Assembly: GCA_009926625.1 (NCBI GenBank)
Contig: RFON01000006.1
Coordinates: 21,608-85,607, forward strand
Reading direction: 5' to 3'
From: Planctomycetota bacterium
Lineage (GTDB): Bacteria; Planctomycetota; Phycisphaerae; Phycisphaerales; SM1A02
Length of the DNA stretch: 64,000 nucleotides
The notes below the pieces were generated by a model that searched no databases, was not told the origin of the DNA, and saw nothing but the letters and a program-made list of their open reading frames with translations. This document shows positions 1 through 7,864 of this stretch, piece by piece. Both the position numbers and the translations under genes were made by a program. Each line of letters begins with the position of its first letter. Positions within the stretch are counted from its first letter, which is position 1.

Positions 1-1
1 T

Positions 2-889
2 CGCGATGTTCAGCCGCAGCAGGCTGACGGGCTGCGCATTCGTGGAGGTGTCGCTGTCGATGCGCAGGGGCTGGTGCGGAAGGTTCCGATGAACCCTGCG
101 CTGCAGCAGCCGCAGGCGTGGCGAGGCGATCTCATGGGGCAGCCGCTCACCGCTGCCCCTGAAGTGCTGCGACTGTGGTCGCGCGAGGTCCTGGAATCGG
201 TCAAGATTTCGCCGAAGGTGCGTGCGGCCGTCGCCGCGCTCGATTCGTCGCAGTTCACGGAACGCAGTGATGCGAGCCGCGCTCTCACGGATGCATCGGT
301 TCCGCCAGAGCAGCTGTTTGCCGTGCTTGATCGCGACCAACTCAGCACCGAGCAGCGCGAGCGGTTGCTCGCTGCGGTGCGGGAGAAGGTCGTTGCGCTG
401 CCACGAGGCGCGCTTGGCATCCGCATGCAGCCGAGCGGCGATCCACAGCGACCGGGTGTGGAGATCATCATGCTGCTGCCGGGCATGCCCGCGAGTGCCG
501 TGCTGAAGGTTGGCGATCGCATTGAGGAGATCGATGGAAAGCCCATCGCCAATTCGAATGACTTGGTGGACCTGATCCAGTCGCGCCTTCCGGGCGACAC
601 GGTGAAGCTTCGGGTGGCGCGTCCCGAGCGCGATGAGCGCGGGCGACCGCGACTCGATGGGCAAGGTGGGTTCGTCGAGCAGCGACTGCATGTCGACATG
701 CAATTGACGACCGCGGCGGATCTCGACAAGTTTGAGGGTCAGTTCCCGTCCATGTCGCGGAGCCTCGTGCTCGAGCGGCGGCTGTTGGCGTTGCAGCAGG
801 CGGAGGAACGCTTCGCGCCGAAACCGATCACCGTTCGCAGGCGAGGCAGCGACGAGCCCGCGGACGGCGATGGACCTGAGGCGCCCTGA
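2..889 (+). CDS. PDZ-domain protein, 5' end outside the window
   Basis: The reading frame is open to the left edge, so the N-terminus is missing; a GTG at 74 and an ATG at 89 are internal candidates only. About 295 codons are visible. A PDZ domain is recognisable at roughly nt 413-625: the carboxylate-binding-type segment GIRMQPSG, then PGMPASAVLKVGDRIEEIDG and a closing DTVKLRVAR strand. The tail is charged and proline-rich with no membrane segment. PDZ domains of this type occur in periplasmic proteases and scaffolds, but no protease triad is visible in the part present. The gene converges on adk, which ends 22 bases downstream on the other strand. The PDZ call is solid; the protein's role is unknown. 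Confidence 0.75.
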   Translation, partial: RDVQPQQADGLRIRGGVAVDAQGLVRKVPMNPALQQPQAWRGDLMGQPLTAAPEVLRLWSREVLESVKISPKVRAAVAALDSSQFTERSDASRALTDASVPPEQLFAVLDRDQLSTEQRERLLAAVREKVVALPRGALGIRMQPSGDPQRPGVEIIMLLPGMPASAVLKVGDRIEEIDGKPIANSNDLVDLIQSRLPGDTVKLRVARPERDERGRPRLDGQGGFVEQRLHVDMQLTTAADLDKFEGQFPSMSRSLVLERRLLALQQAEERFAPKPITVRRRGSDEPADGDGPEAP

Positions 890-910
890 ACAGTTCGGCG
901 CAGCGCGCTC

Positions 911-1537
911 TCACTTCGAGGCGGCGGACGGCTGGTTGAAGTGAGCGTCCTGCACTGGCACGACGACATCCAACACCCGCATGAACACCTGCGCCGGGGA
1001 GCCGACGGCATCGATGTTCACCACGATGGACGGCGGGTAGTAGTCAAGGACTGGGTGCGTTTCGGTGTGATACACCTCGAAGCGATGGCGGATGACCTTG
1101 TCGTCCGCATCATCCATTCGGTTTTCCTTGAGCGCGCGGCGTCGCATTCGCTGCATCATGGCCTCTTCGTCGCCGCATGAGAGGTGGATCACCTTGAGGA
1201 CATCGAGTGACTTCTGGAGCGCCTTGGCCTGCGCCACATTGCGAGGGATGCCATCGAGCACCAGCAGATCCTGCTTTGGCTTGAACAGGCTGAGCACCGT
1301 TTGTGCATGCATGTTCTGCCGCCACATCTCGATCGTCAGTTCATCGGGGACGAGTTCGCCGCGCGACGAGTAAGCGAGGAACTGCTTGCCCAAGTCGCTG
1401 GTCATGTCGAGCGAACGGAAGACATCGCCGCATGCGAGATGGAAGAACCCTGGGATCCTGCCAAGGATCTTGCCTTGCGTTCCCTTGCCCACGCCGGGGG
1501 CGCCGAAAAGCAGCACGGACTTGTAGCGTTCCGACAT
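911..1537 (-). CDS. adk: adenylate kinase (short form)
   Basis: Catalyses ATP + AMP to 2 ADP in the cytoplasm. The P-loop GAPGVGKGT lies at residues 12-20, the AMP-binding CGDVFR near 36-41 and LDGIPRN (family form DGFPR) at 94-100. At 208 residues and with only a short segment between RRRALKEN and the HRFEVYHTET region, it looks like a short form without the long zinc-binding LID. The ATG at 1537 is chosen because a GGAG sits just upstream (GAAGGAGACCCACTC before ATG); the frame continues further upstream without family similarity. A TACCAT hexamer at 1560-1565 is a possible -10 box, giving a leader of about 15 bases with its own ribosome site, unlike the divergent recJ. Confidence 0.9.
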   Translation of the reverse strand: MSERYKSVLLFGAPGVGKGTQGKILGRIPGFFHLACGDVFRSLDMTSDLGKQFLAYSSRGELVPDELTIEMWRQNMHAQTVLSLFKPKQDLLVLDGIPRNVAQAKALQKSLDVLKVIHLSCGDEEAMMQRMRRRALKENRMDDADDKVIRHRFEVYHTETHPVLDYYPPSIVVNIDAVGSPAQVFMRVLDVVVPVQDAHFNQPSAASK

Positions 1538-1622
1538 GAGTGGGTCTCCTTCGTCCGCGATGGTAACCCCAGAAACATGCGATGCGGGCGCATGGTTGGA
1601 GCATGGCGGCGTTGCATCGGCG

Positions 1623-1628
1623 TAGTCT
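1623..1628 (+). promoter_or_regulatory. -10 box of recJ, leaderless spacing
   Basis: TAGTCT ends 7 bases before the recJ ATG and no Shine-Dalgarno lies between, so transcription would start at or next to the start codon. No convincing -35 was seen. Part of the recurrent pattern described in the findings. Confidence 0.5.
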
Positions 1629-1635
1629 CCCCGCC

Positions 1636-3384
1636 ATGCAAGGATGGCTGAAGCGGTGGACCCTCCCGGACGGCGCGGCGGCGCGACCAACCCGAGGCAG
1701 CCTTGTGCAGCGCATCGCAGCCGCGCGCGGCATCGATGCAGATTCCCTCGATGCCTTCGCGGCGCCGACCTTCGATCACCTCAAACCCTCGGAGGACCTC
1801 TGTGGAGCGGTGGAAGTCGGCGATCGACTTGCGAATGCGGTGCGTGCCGGCAAGCACATCGCCATCTTCGGCGACTACGACGCGGACGGGATGTGTGCCG
1901 CGGCGATCCTTGTGCACCTCCTTCGGGAGGTGCAGGGTGGGGAGTCGCCTCGCGTGTACATCCCTGAACGCGCGACCGAGGGCTACGGACTTTCGCTCGA
2001 AGCGGTGCGACAACTCGCGGCCGATGGATCGAATCTCATCGTGACCGTGGACTGCGGCATCACGGCGCTTGAGGAGGTCGAGCTCGCGCGCGAACTGGGA
2101 ATGGAGGTGCTCATCACGGATCACCACACGGCGCGCAGCGATGGTCGCTTGCCGAACGCCCATGCCATCGCACACCCTGCGCTCGGCGGTGGCGATGGAA
2201 CGCTCTGCGGCGCGGCGGTTGCATGGAAGGTTGGGCTGGCGTTCTGCCGCGCATGGTGCGGCAGTGATCGTGTCACGCCTGAACTTCGGGAACTGCTCGT
2301 CGAGACGCTGGCGCTCGCTGCGTTCGGAACGGTGGCGGACATCGTTCCACTCGTGGGTGAGAACCGTGTCATCACGCGGCTTGGACTGTCGCGCATCGCT
2401 CGCAGCAGTTTGCCGGGCTTGCGCGCGCTCGCTGTGCAGGCAGGCATCGGGCCACACGACCGTGTCGACAGCGAACGCATCTCCTTCGGCATCGCACCGA
2501 TCCTGAACGCCTGCGGGCGGCTCGGGAGTGCGATGGATGGCATGCATCTGCTCGCACTGCCGCGCGCGAGTGACGGTGTGGACGCGGCAAGCGAGCGGCT
2601 CGCCCTCGAGTCGGTGCGGCGCTTTGCGGCGCTGAACGAGCGTCGCAAGGCGGAGGAGCGCGAGATCTTCGAGCAGGCACTCGATCGGCAGGACGAGGGG
2701 CTCGGCGCGGCGCGGGGCGCATGTGTGCTTGCCGACCCGCTGTGGTCGCGTGGCATCGTCGGGACCGCATCGGCGCGGCTCGCCGAGCGACTGCATGTTC
2801 CTGTCGTGCTGATGCAATGCGACGGCGGCACGGCGCATGGTTCCGCGCGAAGCATCGATGGCTACTCGATCCTTGGCGGACTCGAGGCGTGCGCCAGTCA
2901 TCTCGGTCGATTTGGCGGACACGCCGCTGCGGCTGGCGTGAGCGTGCCTGAGTCGCAGATCGGAGCATTTCGTGAGGCGCTTTCCGCGCATGCCGCTGCG
3001 CACCGACCGCCCAACGCAGGTCCCTCCGCGCGTGCAGATGTGTGCCTCGTCGGCAGCGATGTATCCGCAGAGTCGTTTGCGGCAGTGCAGCAGCTCGGTC
3101 CGTTCGGTCGAGGCTTCCCATCACCGACCGTCTGGGCACATGACGCGGTCATCACATCGACCCCGCGCATCTTCGGCAAGGACCACGACCACATCAGTTT
3201 CTTCGTGAGGATCGGCGACTCGTCCCCATCGGAGTTGTCCTGCACCTGGTGGAGACAAGCGGCGCAGTCGGGGCGCTTGACGCGCGGACTTGGGATTCAA
3301 CTCATCGGTTCGCCGCAGGTGGACACTTGGAGCGGACGCAACCGCCCCGCGCTGCAACTGGTCGATGTCGCCGACCGCGCGTGA
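1636..3384 (+). CDS. recJ: single-stranded-DNA exonuclease RecJ
   Basis: 5'-to-3' ssDNA exonuclease of recombination and mismatch repair, DHH/DHHA1 superfamily. Visible metal-binding motifs are GDYDADG at residues 79-85, TVDCGITALEEV near 138 and the signature ITDHHTA near 157. The DHHA1 half follows (LADPLWSRGIVG, then FGGHAAAAG) and a C-terminal OB-like part ends with the stop at 3382-3384. Length 582 residues is normal for RecJ. The ATG at 1636 (MQGWLKRW) is preferred over an upstream in-frame ATG at 1582 because the conserved N-terminus begins here and a -10-like TAGTCT stands 7 bases before it. Divergent from adk and convergent with the pyrophosphorylase gene. Confidence 0.93.
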   Translation: MQGWLKRWTLPDGAAARPTRGSLVQRIAAARGIDADSLDAFAAPTFDHLKPSEDLCGAVEVGDRLANAVRAGKHIAIFGDYDADGMCAAAILVHLLREVQGGESPRVYIPERATEGYGLSLEAVRQLAADGSNLIVTVDCGITALEEVELARELGMEVLITDHHTARSDGRLPNAHAIAHPALGGGDGTLCGAAVAWKVGLAFCRAWCGSDRVTPELRELLVETLALAAFGTVADIVPLVGENRVITRLGLSRIARSSLPGLRALAVQAGIGPHDRVDSERISFGIAPILNACGRLGSAMDGMHLLALPRASDGVDAASERLALESVRRFAALNERRKAEEREIFEQALDRQDEGLGAARGACVLADPLWSRGIVGTASARLAERLHVPVVLMQCDGGTAHGSARSIDGYSILGGLEACASHLGRFGGHAAAAGVSVPESQIGAFREALSAHAAAHRPPNAGPSARADVCLVGSDVSAESFAAVQQLGPFGRGFPSPTVWAHDAVITSTPRIFGKDHDHISFFVRIGDSSPSELSCTWWRQAAQSGRLTRGLGIQLIGSPQVDTWSGRNRPALQLVDVADRA

Positions 3385-3388
3385 GATC

Positions 3389-3412
3389 GTTGCAACGCCC
3401 GTTGCAACGCCC
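3389..3412 (+). repeat. 12-base tandem duplication between convergent genes
   Basis: GTTGCAACGCCC occurs twice in direct succession; each unit contains the self-complementary GTTGCAAC. It fills most of the 42-base gap between the recJ stop and the pyrophosphorylase stop. It might form a weak structure at the convergent ends, but there is no T-run on either strand. Confidence 0.6.
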
Positions 3413-3426
3413 ATCGCAGCGGCGTT

Positions 3427-4860
3427 TCACAGCGTGATGCGTTCACCCTCGCCAACGCGCTTGGGAAGGTTCGCGCAGCCCTTGAGGGAGGCGGCATCGA
3501 GCGCAGTGCGGGGCGACAGTTCGATCTCGGCAAGGCATCGACCCGTGGATGGATCGCGCGCGATGGGCACGCCGCAGCGCTCGAGCCACTGCGCAGCGCG
3601 TTCAGACTGCAGTGCGCTGCTGGTGGCGGGGGAGTCGTCGCCGACCGCGTTCTTGATCGGTGCGAACTCCTCGACGCGCGTGGTCTCGGCAACCAGTGCG
3701 CGCCGCGCAGCGGGAACCGTGTCGAAGATGAACGACTCCAACTTGACCGCGTTCGGTTCGGTCGGCACGAGGGGCGTTCCCGTGTCGGGGTCGAGGCACG
3801 GCACCTTCTTGAACGCGCGGTGCAGCGGAAGTCCGTGCCCTTGATGGACAAGCCGCTGCAGGAACGGCACGCCAAAGACATGAACGGCAATCGATCCCGC
3901 GCGGTGCAGCAACCCGCCCGCGCCATCGCGCGCCTCGGTCATCGCCTGTGGCATGTTGCTGTACTCCATCACGAACCGCGAATCGCCGCGCTGACAGAAC
4001 ACGCCGACCTTCTCGGCTGGCGATGACTTGGCGACCACCTTGCTCGACACTTCGGCGGAACTCTCTGGGTGCGCATGGTGGAGTCCGATGAACAGCGCAT
4101 CGATCGGCTTGCACAGCGGATTGTCCACTTGGAAATAGGAAAGGGTGTCGATCCCTTCGCTCGCGAGGCGGTCAAGCCAGCCGTGCTGCTCCAAGGCGCG
4201 AAGTGCTCCGCCATGTCCATCGGGATTGAGGGCGATCGAACCCTCACTCGCGAGCAGGATTCGTCCGGCGCGATCGAGGGAGGGAAGCGTTCCTTGCACG
4301 ATCAAGTGAACGCTCTGCTGACCGAGGCCAAACCAATCATGCGCGGCCAGAAATCGCCCGGTTTCTGCGTGGTTGAGCGGACTGGTCATGATGAGCCACG
4401 GGATCCGTGCGGACCAACGGGCGCGCGCAGCGCCGATCGATTCCGCGAAGACCTCGAAGAGCGACTTTCGCAAGATCGGCGTGGCGGGAAAGGTGCCCTT
4501 GGGTGCATCGCAGCCGAGGCGGGTTCCCTGGCCGCCCGCCACGGTGAACGCCGCCACACGATTGCCTCGGATCACCGCAGATCCCTCGCGCTCGAAGTGC
4601 TCGGCATCCACACGATCCATCACGATCGGATGCACTGGCTCGATGTCGCGCAGGTCGGGCTTCGCCTCGGGGCCGCGTTCAGCACATGCCTGCTGCAGCA
4701 ACTCCAGCGGCAATCCTTCGATCTCGTCGAGGAGGTTGCTGCGTGCCGCATCCGTCAGGCGATCCCAGAAACGCAGGAGATGCTGTTGCCCGAAAGCCTG
4801 CAACCGTTCCGCGGCGGCGCCGCGTCGTTCGTCGAGTGATGGGCGCTGCGCGGTGGTCAC
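3427..4860 (-). CDS. UDPGP-type UDP-N-acetylhexosamine / UTP-glucose pyrophosphorylase
   Basis: Nucleotidyltransferase joining UTP to a hexose or N-acetylhexosamine 1-phosphate. The nucleotide-binding loop VAGGQGTRLGCDAPKG is at about residues 111-126, followed by PWLIMTSPLNH and the substrate-side YFQVDNPLCKP. The later segment with GSIAVHVFGVPFL resembles the GNIANHFF region of UAP1-type enzymes, so an N-acetylhexosamine substrate is favoured, but glucose 1-phosphate is not excluded. Length 477 residues fits the family. The start is a GTG at 4860 with no obvious ribosome site. It lies 24 bases after phoU on the same strand and may be cotranscribed with it. Confidence 0.85.
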   Translation of the reverse strand: MTTAQRPSLDERRGAAAERLQAFGQQHLLRFWDRLTDAARSNLLDEIEGLPLELLQQACAERGPEAKPDLRDIEPVHPIVMDRVDAEHFEREGSAVIRGNRVAAFTVAGGQGTRLGCDAPKGTFPATPILRKSLFEVFAESIGAARARWSARIPWLIMTSPLNHAETGRFLAAHDWFGLGQQSVHLIVQGTLPSLDRAGRILLASEGSIALNPDGHGGALRALEQHGWLDRLASEGIDTLSYFQVDNPLCKPIDALFIGLHHAHPESSAEVSSKVVAKSSPAEKVGVFCQRGDSRFVMEYSNMPQAMTEARDGAGGLLHRAGSIAVHVFGVPFLQRLVHQGHGLPLHRAFKKVPCLDPDTGTPLVPTEPNAVKLESFIFDTVPAARRALVAETTRVEEFAPIKNAVGDDSPATSSALQSERAAQWLERCGVPIARDPSTGRCLAEIELSPRTALDAASLKGCANLPKRVGEGERITL

Positions 4861-4884
4861 GGCGGGGAGCGTTTCGAGCGAGGG

Positions 4885-5568
4885 CTACTTCGCCTTCGGC
4901 ATGGCGGGGTCGGACCAACCCTCGGGGCGGTGCCGCACGATCTTGCCAGTCCGCAGATAGATCGTCTGCTCGCAAATGTTCGTGCAGTGGTCAGCGATGC
5001 GCTCCATGTTTCGCGCCGCCGTCGTGATGCGGAAGGCAAAGTGCACGCTGATGCTGCCGAGCGCGACCTGCTCCTGCGCCTGCAGGAGCAGTTCGCTTCG
5101 GAAGCGGTCAACGGTGTCGTCGAAGAGCAGCACTTGTCGCGCCAGTTCAGGGTCGTTGTCCACCAGCGCGCGGTGGCTGTCGCGCAGCATGCCAAGGACG
5201 CTGTTCGCCATCACGCGGAAGGTCGGCGGAATCGACTCCGTCGGCTTCATGTGACCGACGACCTGTTCCGCGATGTTGACGCCACAGTCGGCGATCCGTT
5301 CGAGTTCGTTGTTGACCTTGACGAGCGTCAGCACCTCGCGGATCGCGTTTTCATCGGTCTGTCCCATCGCGAGCAGCGGAATCGACTGCCGTTCGATCGC
5401 CACATCGACCGTATCGATCTCGTCGTCAAGCGCGATGACCTGCGCCGCCTTGGTCTCATGGTGGTCGAAGTACGCCTCGACGGCGAGCGTGACGAGCCGA
5501 AGCACGCTGCCGCCTTGCGCGGCGAGCAGGCAACTGAGTTCGACGAGCTTCGACTCGAATGAGGCCAT
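4885..5568 (-). CDS. phoU: phosphate-signalling protein PhoU
   Basis: Cytoplasmic three-helix-bundle protein that in other bacteria couples the Pst phosphate transporter to the PhoR kinase and restrains phosphate uptake. Two PhoU repeats are visible: ALDDEIDTVDVAIERQ with NNELERIADCGVNIAE in the first, FDDTVDRFRSELL with NMERIADHCTNICE in the second, the paired metal-binding E/D motifs expected of the family. Length 227 residues. The ATG at 5568 is preferred to a frame extension to 5610 because similarity starts at MASFESK and a -10-like box stands 6 bases upstream. No pst or phoR genes are in the window; ppk lies 4 kb away on the other strand. Confidence 0.92.
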   Translation of the reverse strand: MASFESKLVELSCLLAAQGGSVLRLVTLAVEAYFDHHETKAAQVIALDDEIDTVDVAIERQSIPLLAMGQTDENAIREVLTLVKVNNELERIADCGVNIAEQVVGHMKPTESIPPTFRVMANSVLGMLRDSHRALVDNDPELARQVLLFDDTVDRFRSELLLQAQEQVALGSISVHFAFRITTAARNMERIADHCTNICEQTIYLRTGKIVRHRPEGWSDPAMPKAK

Positions 5569-5587
5569 CGTCCTAGGATAACCCGTT
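5569..5587. promoter_or_regulatory. 19-base divergent promoter region, phoU and pdxJ
   Basis: The gap between the two start codons is only 19 bases. It carries overlapping -10-like hexamers on both strands: TAGGAT at 5574-5579 reading toward pdxJ (8 bases before its ATG) and TATCCT at 5580-5575 reading toward phoU (6 bases before its ATG). Neither gene has a Shine-Dalgarno. Any -35 contacts would have to lie inside the opposite coding sequence, and the two promoters should exclude each other. Confidence 0.5.
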
Positions 5588-6322
5588 ATGGCGAGATTGA
5601 GCGTCAACATCGATCATGTTGCGACCGTCCGCCAGGCGCGGCGCACATGGGAACCGGATCCAGTGCGTGCGGCGGCTGAAGCAGTGGCCGGCGGTGCCGA
5701 CGGCATCACCGTGCACTTGCGGGAAGATCGTCGCCACATCCAGGATGCGGATGTTGCGCGCCTTCGGGAATCGCTGCGTGTTCCGCTGAATCTCGAAATG
5801 GCACCGACGCCGGAGATGGTTGCCATCGCACTCGCCACGCGTCCGGAGACCGTCATGCTGGTGCCGGAGGGTCGTCACGAGATCACGACGGAAGGTGGCC
5901 TTGATGTGCACGCGCTTCGCGATCGCCTTCGCGCGGTGATCGAACCGCTGCGCAGTGTCGGCATCCCCGTCAGCGCGTTCATCGATGCAGAGGAACGCCA
6001 GGTCGCTGCGGCCGCGAGCCTCGGCATTGCGATCTGTGAGGTGCACACTGGTCCCTATGCACACGCCTTCCATGCGGAGGGAACGCTTGGTCCGCGCGCC
6101 GCTGCGCTGCTCGATGATGTGCAGCGGACCGGTCAGCAGATCATCGCGGCGGGGATGCGATTCAACGCGGGGCATGCGCTGCACCTTGAAAATGTTGCTC
6201 CATTGGCGCGCTGCAGCGGGCTGTGGGAACTGCACATCGGTCACGCGATCGTGAGCCGCGCCATCTTTGTCGGGATGCGGGCGGCGGTCGCAGAGATGCG
6301 CGCGCTGTGCTCGAGCCCGTAG
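5588..6322 (+). CDS. pdxJ: pyridoxine 5'-phosphate synthase
   Basis: TIM-barrel enzyme of the DXP-dependent vitamin B6 route, condensing 1-deoxyxylulose 5-phosphate with 3-amino-2-oxopropyl phosphate. The family signature NIDHVATVRQAR is at residues 7-18, GADGITVHLREDRRHI at about 38-53 holds the catalytic His and Arg region, and GIAICEVHTGPYAHAF and FNAGHALHLENV follow. Length 244 residues is standard. The ATG at 5588 starts right at the conserved MARLSVNIDH and is 8 bases from a -10-like TAGGAT. The downstream NUDIX gene converges on it 11 bases away. Confidence 0.95.
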   Translation: MARLSVNIDHVATVRQARRTWEPDPVRAAAEAVAGGADGITVHLREDRRHIQDADVARLRESLRVPLNLEMAPTPEMVAIALATRPETVMLVPEGRHEITTEGGLDVHALRDRLRAVIEPLRSVGIPVSAFIDAEERQVAAAASLGIAICEVHTGPYAHAFHAEGTLGPRAAALLDDVQRTGQQIIAAGMRFNAGHALHLENVAPLARCSGLWELHIGHAIVSRAIFVGMRAAVAEMRALCSSP

Positions 6323-6333
6323 GTGCGGGCAAT

Positions 6334-6900
6334 TCAGCGAGCAGTCGGCGGTGCGCTTTCCACCACGCGGTGGACCGCCGGTTGCACCGAACAGTCGATC
6401 TCCGCCATGAAGAACCCGCCTCTGTGGCGCTGGACATTGGGCCACATGACGATCCTGTCCGCATCAGGAATCGGCAGGTCAGCCACTTCCGGCTCAGGCA
6501 CCCAACGAAGTTCCCCCTCGTCAAACGACATGCGCGTGACCGCCGCATGATCGATCGCATGCGTCGACTCGAAGAGGAAGATCAGCCAATGGTTCTCGCC
6601 GAGATACGCGCGCTCGGAGATGATCCCCATGAGGCGCAGGTCGTCGTGCTGCAGCAGCAAGCCCGCCTCCTCGAAGGTTTCGCGACGCGCACACTCGTGG
6701 GGCGATTCGCCGCGCTGCACTTCGATCTTCCCGCCGATGGCGGAGAAGCGCCCAACATTCGGCGGCTTGCGGCGGTGCAGCATCAGCAGGCGCCCGCTTG
6801 CATCGAAGAGGTAGACGAGAACGGCGATTCGAAAGGGGAGTTCCGGCCAGTCGAGCAGTCGTTCGGTTGGGTTTGGTCCACCCCGATCGTCGCCGCTCAT
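6334..6900 (-). CDS. NUDIX hydrolase (MutT-like)
   Basis: Hydrolyses a nucleoside-diphosphate-linked substrate; the exact one cannot be told. The Nudix helix is clear: GGKIEVQRGESPHECARR followed by ETFEEAGL, with two residues more than the usual five between the first Gly and the first Glu. The preceding LMLHRRKPPNVGRFSAIGGK resembles MutT/8-oxo-dGTP-type members. Length 188 residues. The ATG at 6900 overlaps the dapA stop by 4 bases (ATGA), so the two genes are translationally coupled and the start is well supported. Confidence 0.85.
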   Translation of the reverse strand: MSGDDRGGPNPTERLLDWPELPFRIAVLVYLFDASGRLLMLHRRKPPNVGRFSAIGGKIEVQRGESPHECARRETFEEAGLLLQHDDLRLMGIISERAYLGENHWLIFLFESTHAIDHAAVTRMSFDEGELRWVPEPEVADLPIPDADRIVMWPNVQRHRGGFFMAEIDCSVQPAVHRVVESAPPTAR

Positions 6901-7829
6901 GTCGCTGCCTCAACAGCGGCAGCGCGAAGCGCTCTCGGATCGTGCGCATGCAGATCCGCCTTGGCAAGCAGCCGCGCGATCTCGCTGCGCGCTGCATCGG
7001 ATGCGGGCGCGAGCGGCAAACGCACCGCGCCGCTGTCGCGACCGAGCAGTTGCAGCGCACACTTCAGCGGAACGGGGTTCACATCGATCGAGAGCAGTCC
7101 GCGCGCAAGCGGATACAACGCGAGGTGCAGGCGTCGCATCTCGTGCAGCGATCCCGCAGCAATGGCAGCGCACAACGCCGCAACGCGCGACGGCACGATG
7201 TTGGACACCACGCTGACCACTCCTTCAGCTCCGACCGCAGCGAACGATGCGGTGAGCGAATCGTCCCCCGAGAGGATGGCGATGTCGCAGCGACTTCGGA
7301 TGTCGCTCGCGGAGTCCATCGAACCCGTTGCTTCCTTGATCGCCACGATGTTTGGATGCGCGCTCAGGCGCGCGACCGTTTCAGGAAGGATGGTCACCGC
7401 CGAGCGCCCGGGAATGTTGTAGAGCATGATCGGCAGCGGGCAGCTGTCAGCGATGGCCATGAAGTGCCTGTACAGACCCTCTTGGGATGGCTTGTTGTAG
7501 TAGGGAGCCACTTGCAGCGAAGCATCCGCTCCGAGCTGATGCGCAAGTCGGTGCAGGTGGATCGCATGCGCGGTGGAGTTGCTGCCCGCGCCTGCCACCA
7601 CTTGCAAGCCGAGCGGCTTGCCAACGCGGACGGCGCACTCCACCACCGACTCGTGCTCCGCTTCGGAGAGCGTGGGCGCTTCACCCGTGGTGCCGCACGG
7701 CACGATGCCGCGGACGCCACCATCTGCCTGGAACTGCACCTGCTGCTCGAGCCTTGGGAGGTCGACCCGCGTGCCATCGACATCGAAGGGGGTGACGATT
7801 GCCGTGAATGCACCTGAGAATCGGATCAT
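6897..7829 (-). CDS. dapA: 4-hydroxy-tetrahydrodipicolinate synthase
   Basis: Condenses pyruvate with aspartate semialdehyde at the head of the lysine/diaminopimelate pathway. TIM-barrel aldolase of 310 residues: the pyruvate-binding GTTGEAPTLSEAEH, the segment APYYNKPSQEGLYRHF with its YY pair, MLYNIPGRS, and the Schiff-base lysine in VAIKEATGS. ILSGDDSLTASFAAVGAEGVVSV matches the C-terminal part of the barrel. The ATG at 7829 (MIRFSGAFTA) is chosen because homology begins there and a TAGCAT -10-like box is 7 bases upstream; a longer frame up to 7994 has no family similarity. The 3' end overlaps the NUDIX start by 4 bases. Confidence 0.95.
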   Translation of the reverse strand: MIRFSGAFTAIVTPFDVDGTRVDLPRLEQQVQFQADGGVRGIVPCGTTGEAPTLSEAEHESVVECAVRVGKPLGLQVVAGAGSNSTAHAIHLHRLAHQLGADASLQVAPYYNKPSQEGLYRHFMAIADSCPLPIMLYNIPGRSAVTILPETVARLSAHPNIVAIKEATGSMDSASDIRSRCDIAILSGDDSLTASFAAVGAEGVVSVVSNIVPSRVAALCAAIAAGSLHEMRRLHLALYPLARGLLSIDVNPVPLKCALQLLGRDSGAVRLPLAPASDAARSEIARLLAKADLHAHDPRALRAAAVEAAT

Positions 7830-7836
7830 TCGCTCG

Positions 7837-7842
7837 ATGCTA
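7837..7842 (-). promoter_or_regulatory. -10 box of dapA, leaderless spacing
   Basis: TAGCAT on the minus strand, 7 bases before the dapA ATG, with no Shine-Dalgarno between. No clear -35. Confidence 0.5.
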
Positions 7843-7864
7843 CGGCATGCGTTGAAGCACTCGT

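Noticed and set aside
1402..3003. 533-codon open frame antisense to recJ
   Set aside because: Arg/His-rich product without any motif; exact shadow of a well-supported recJ.
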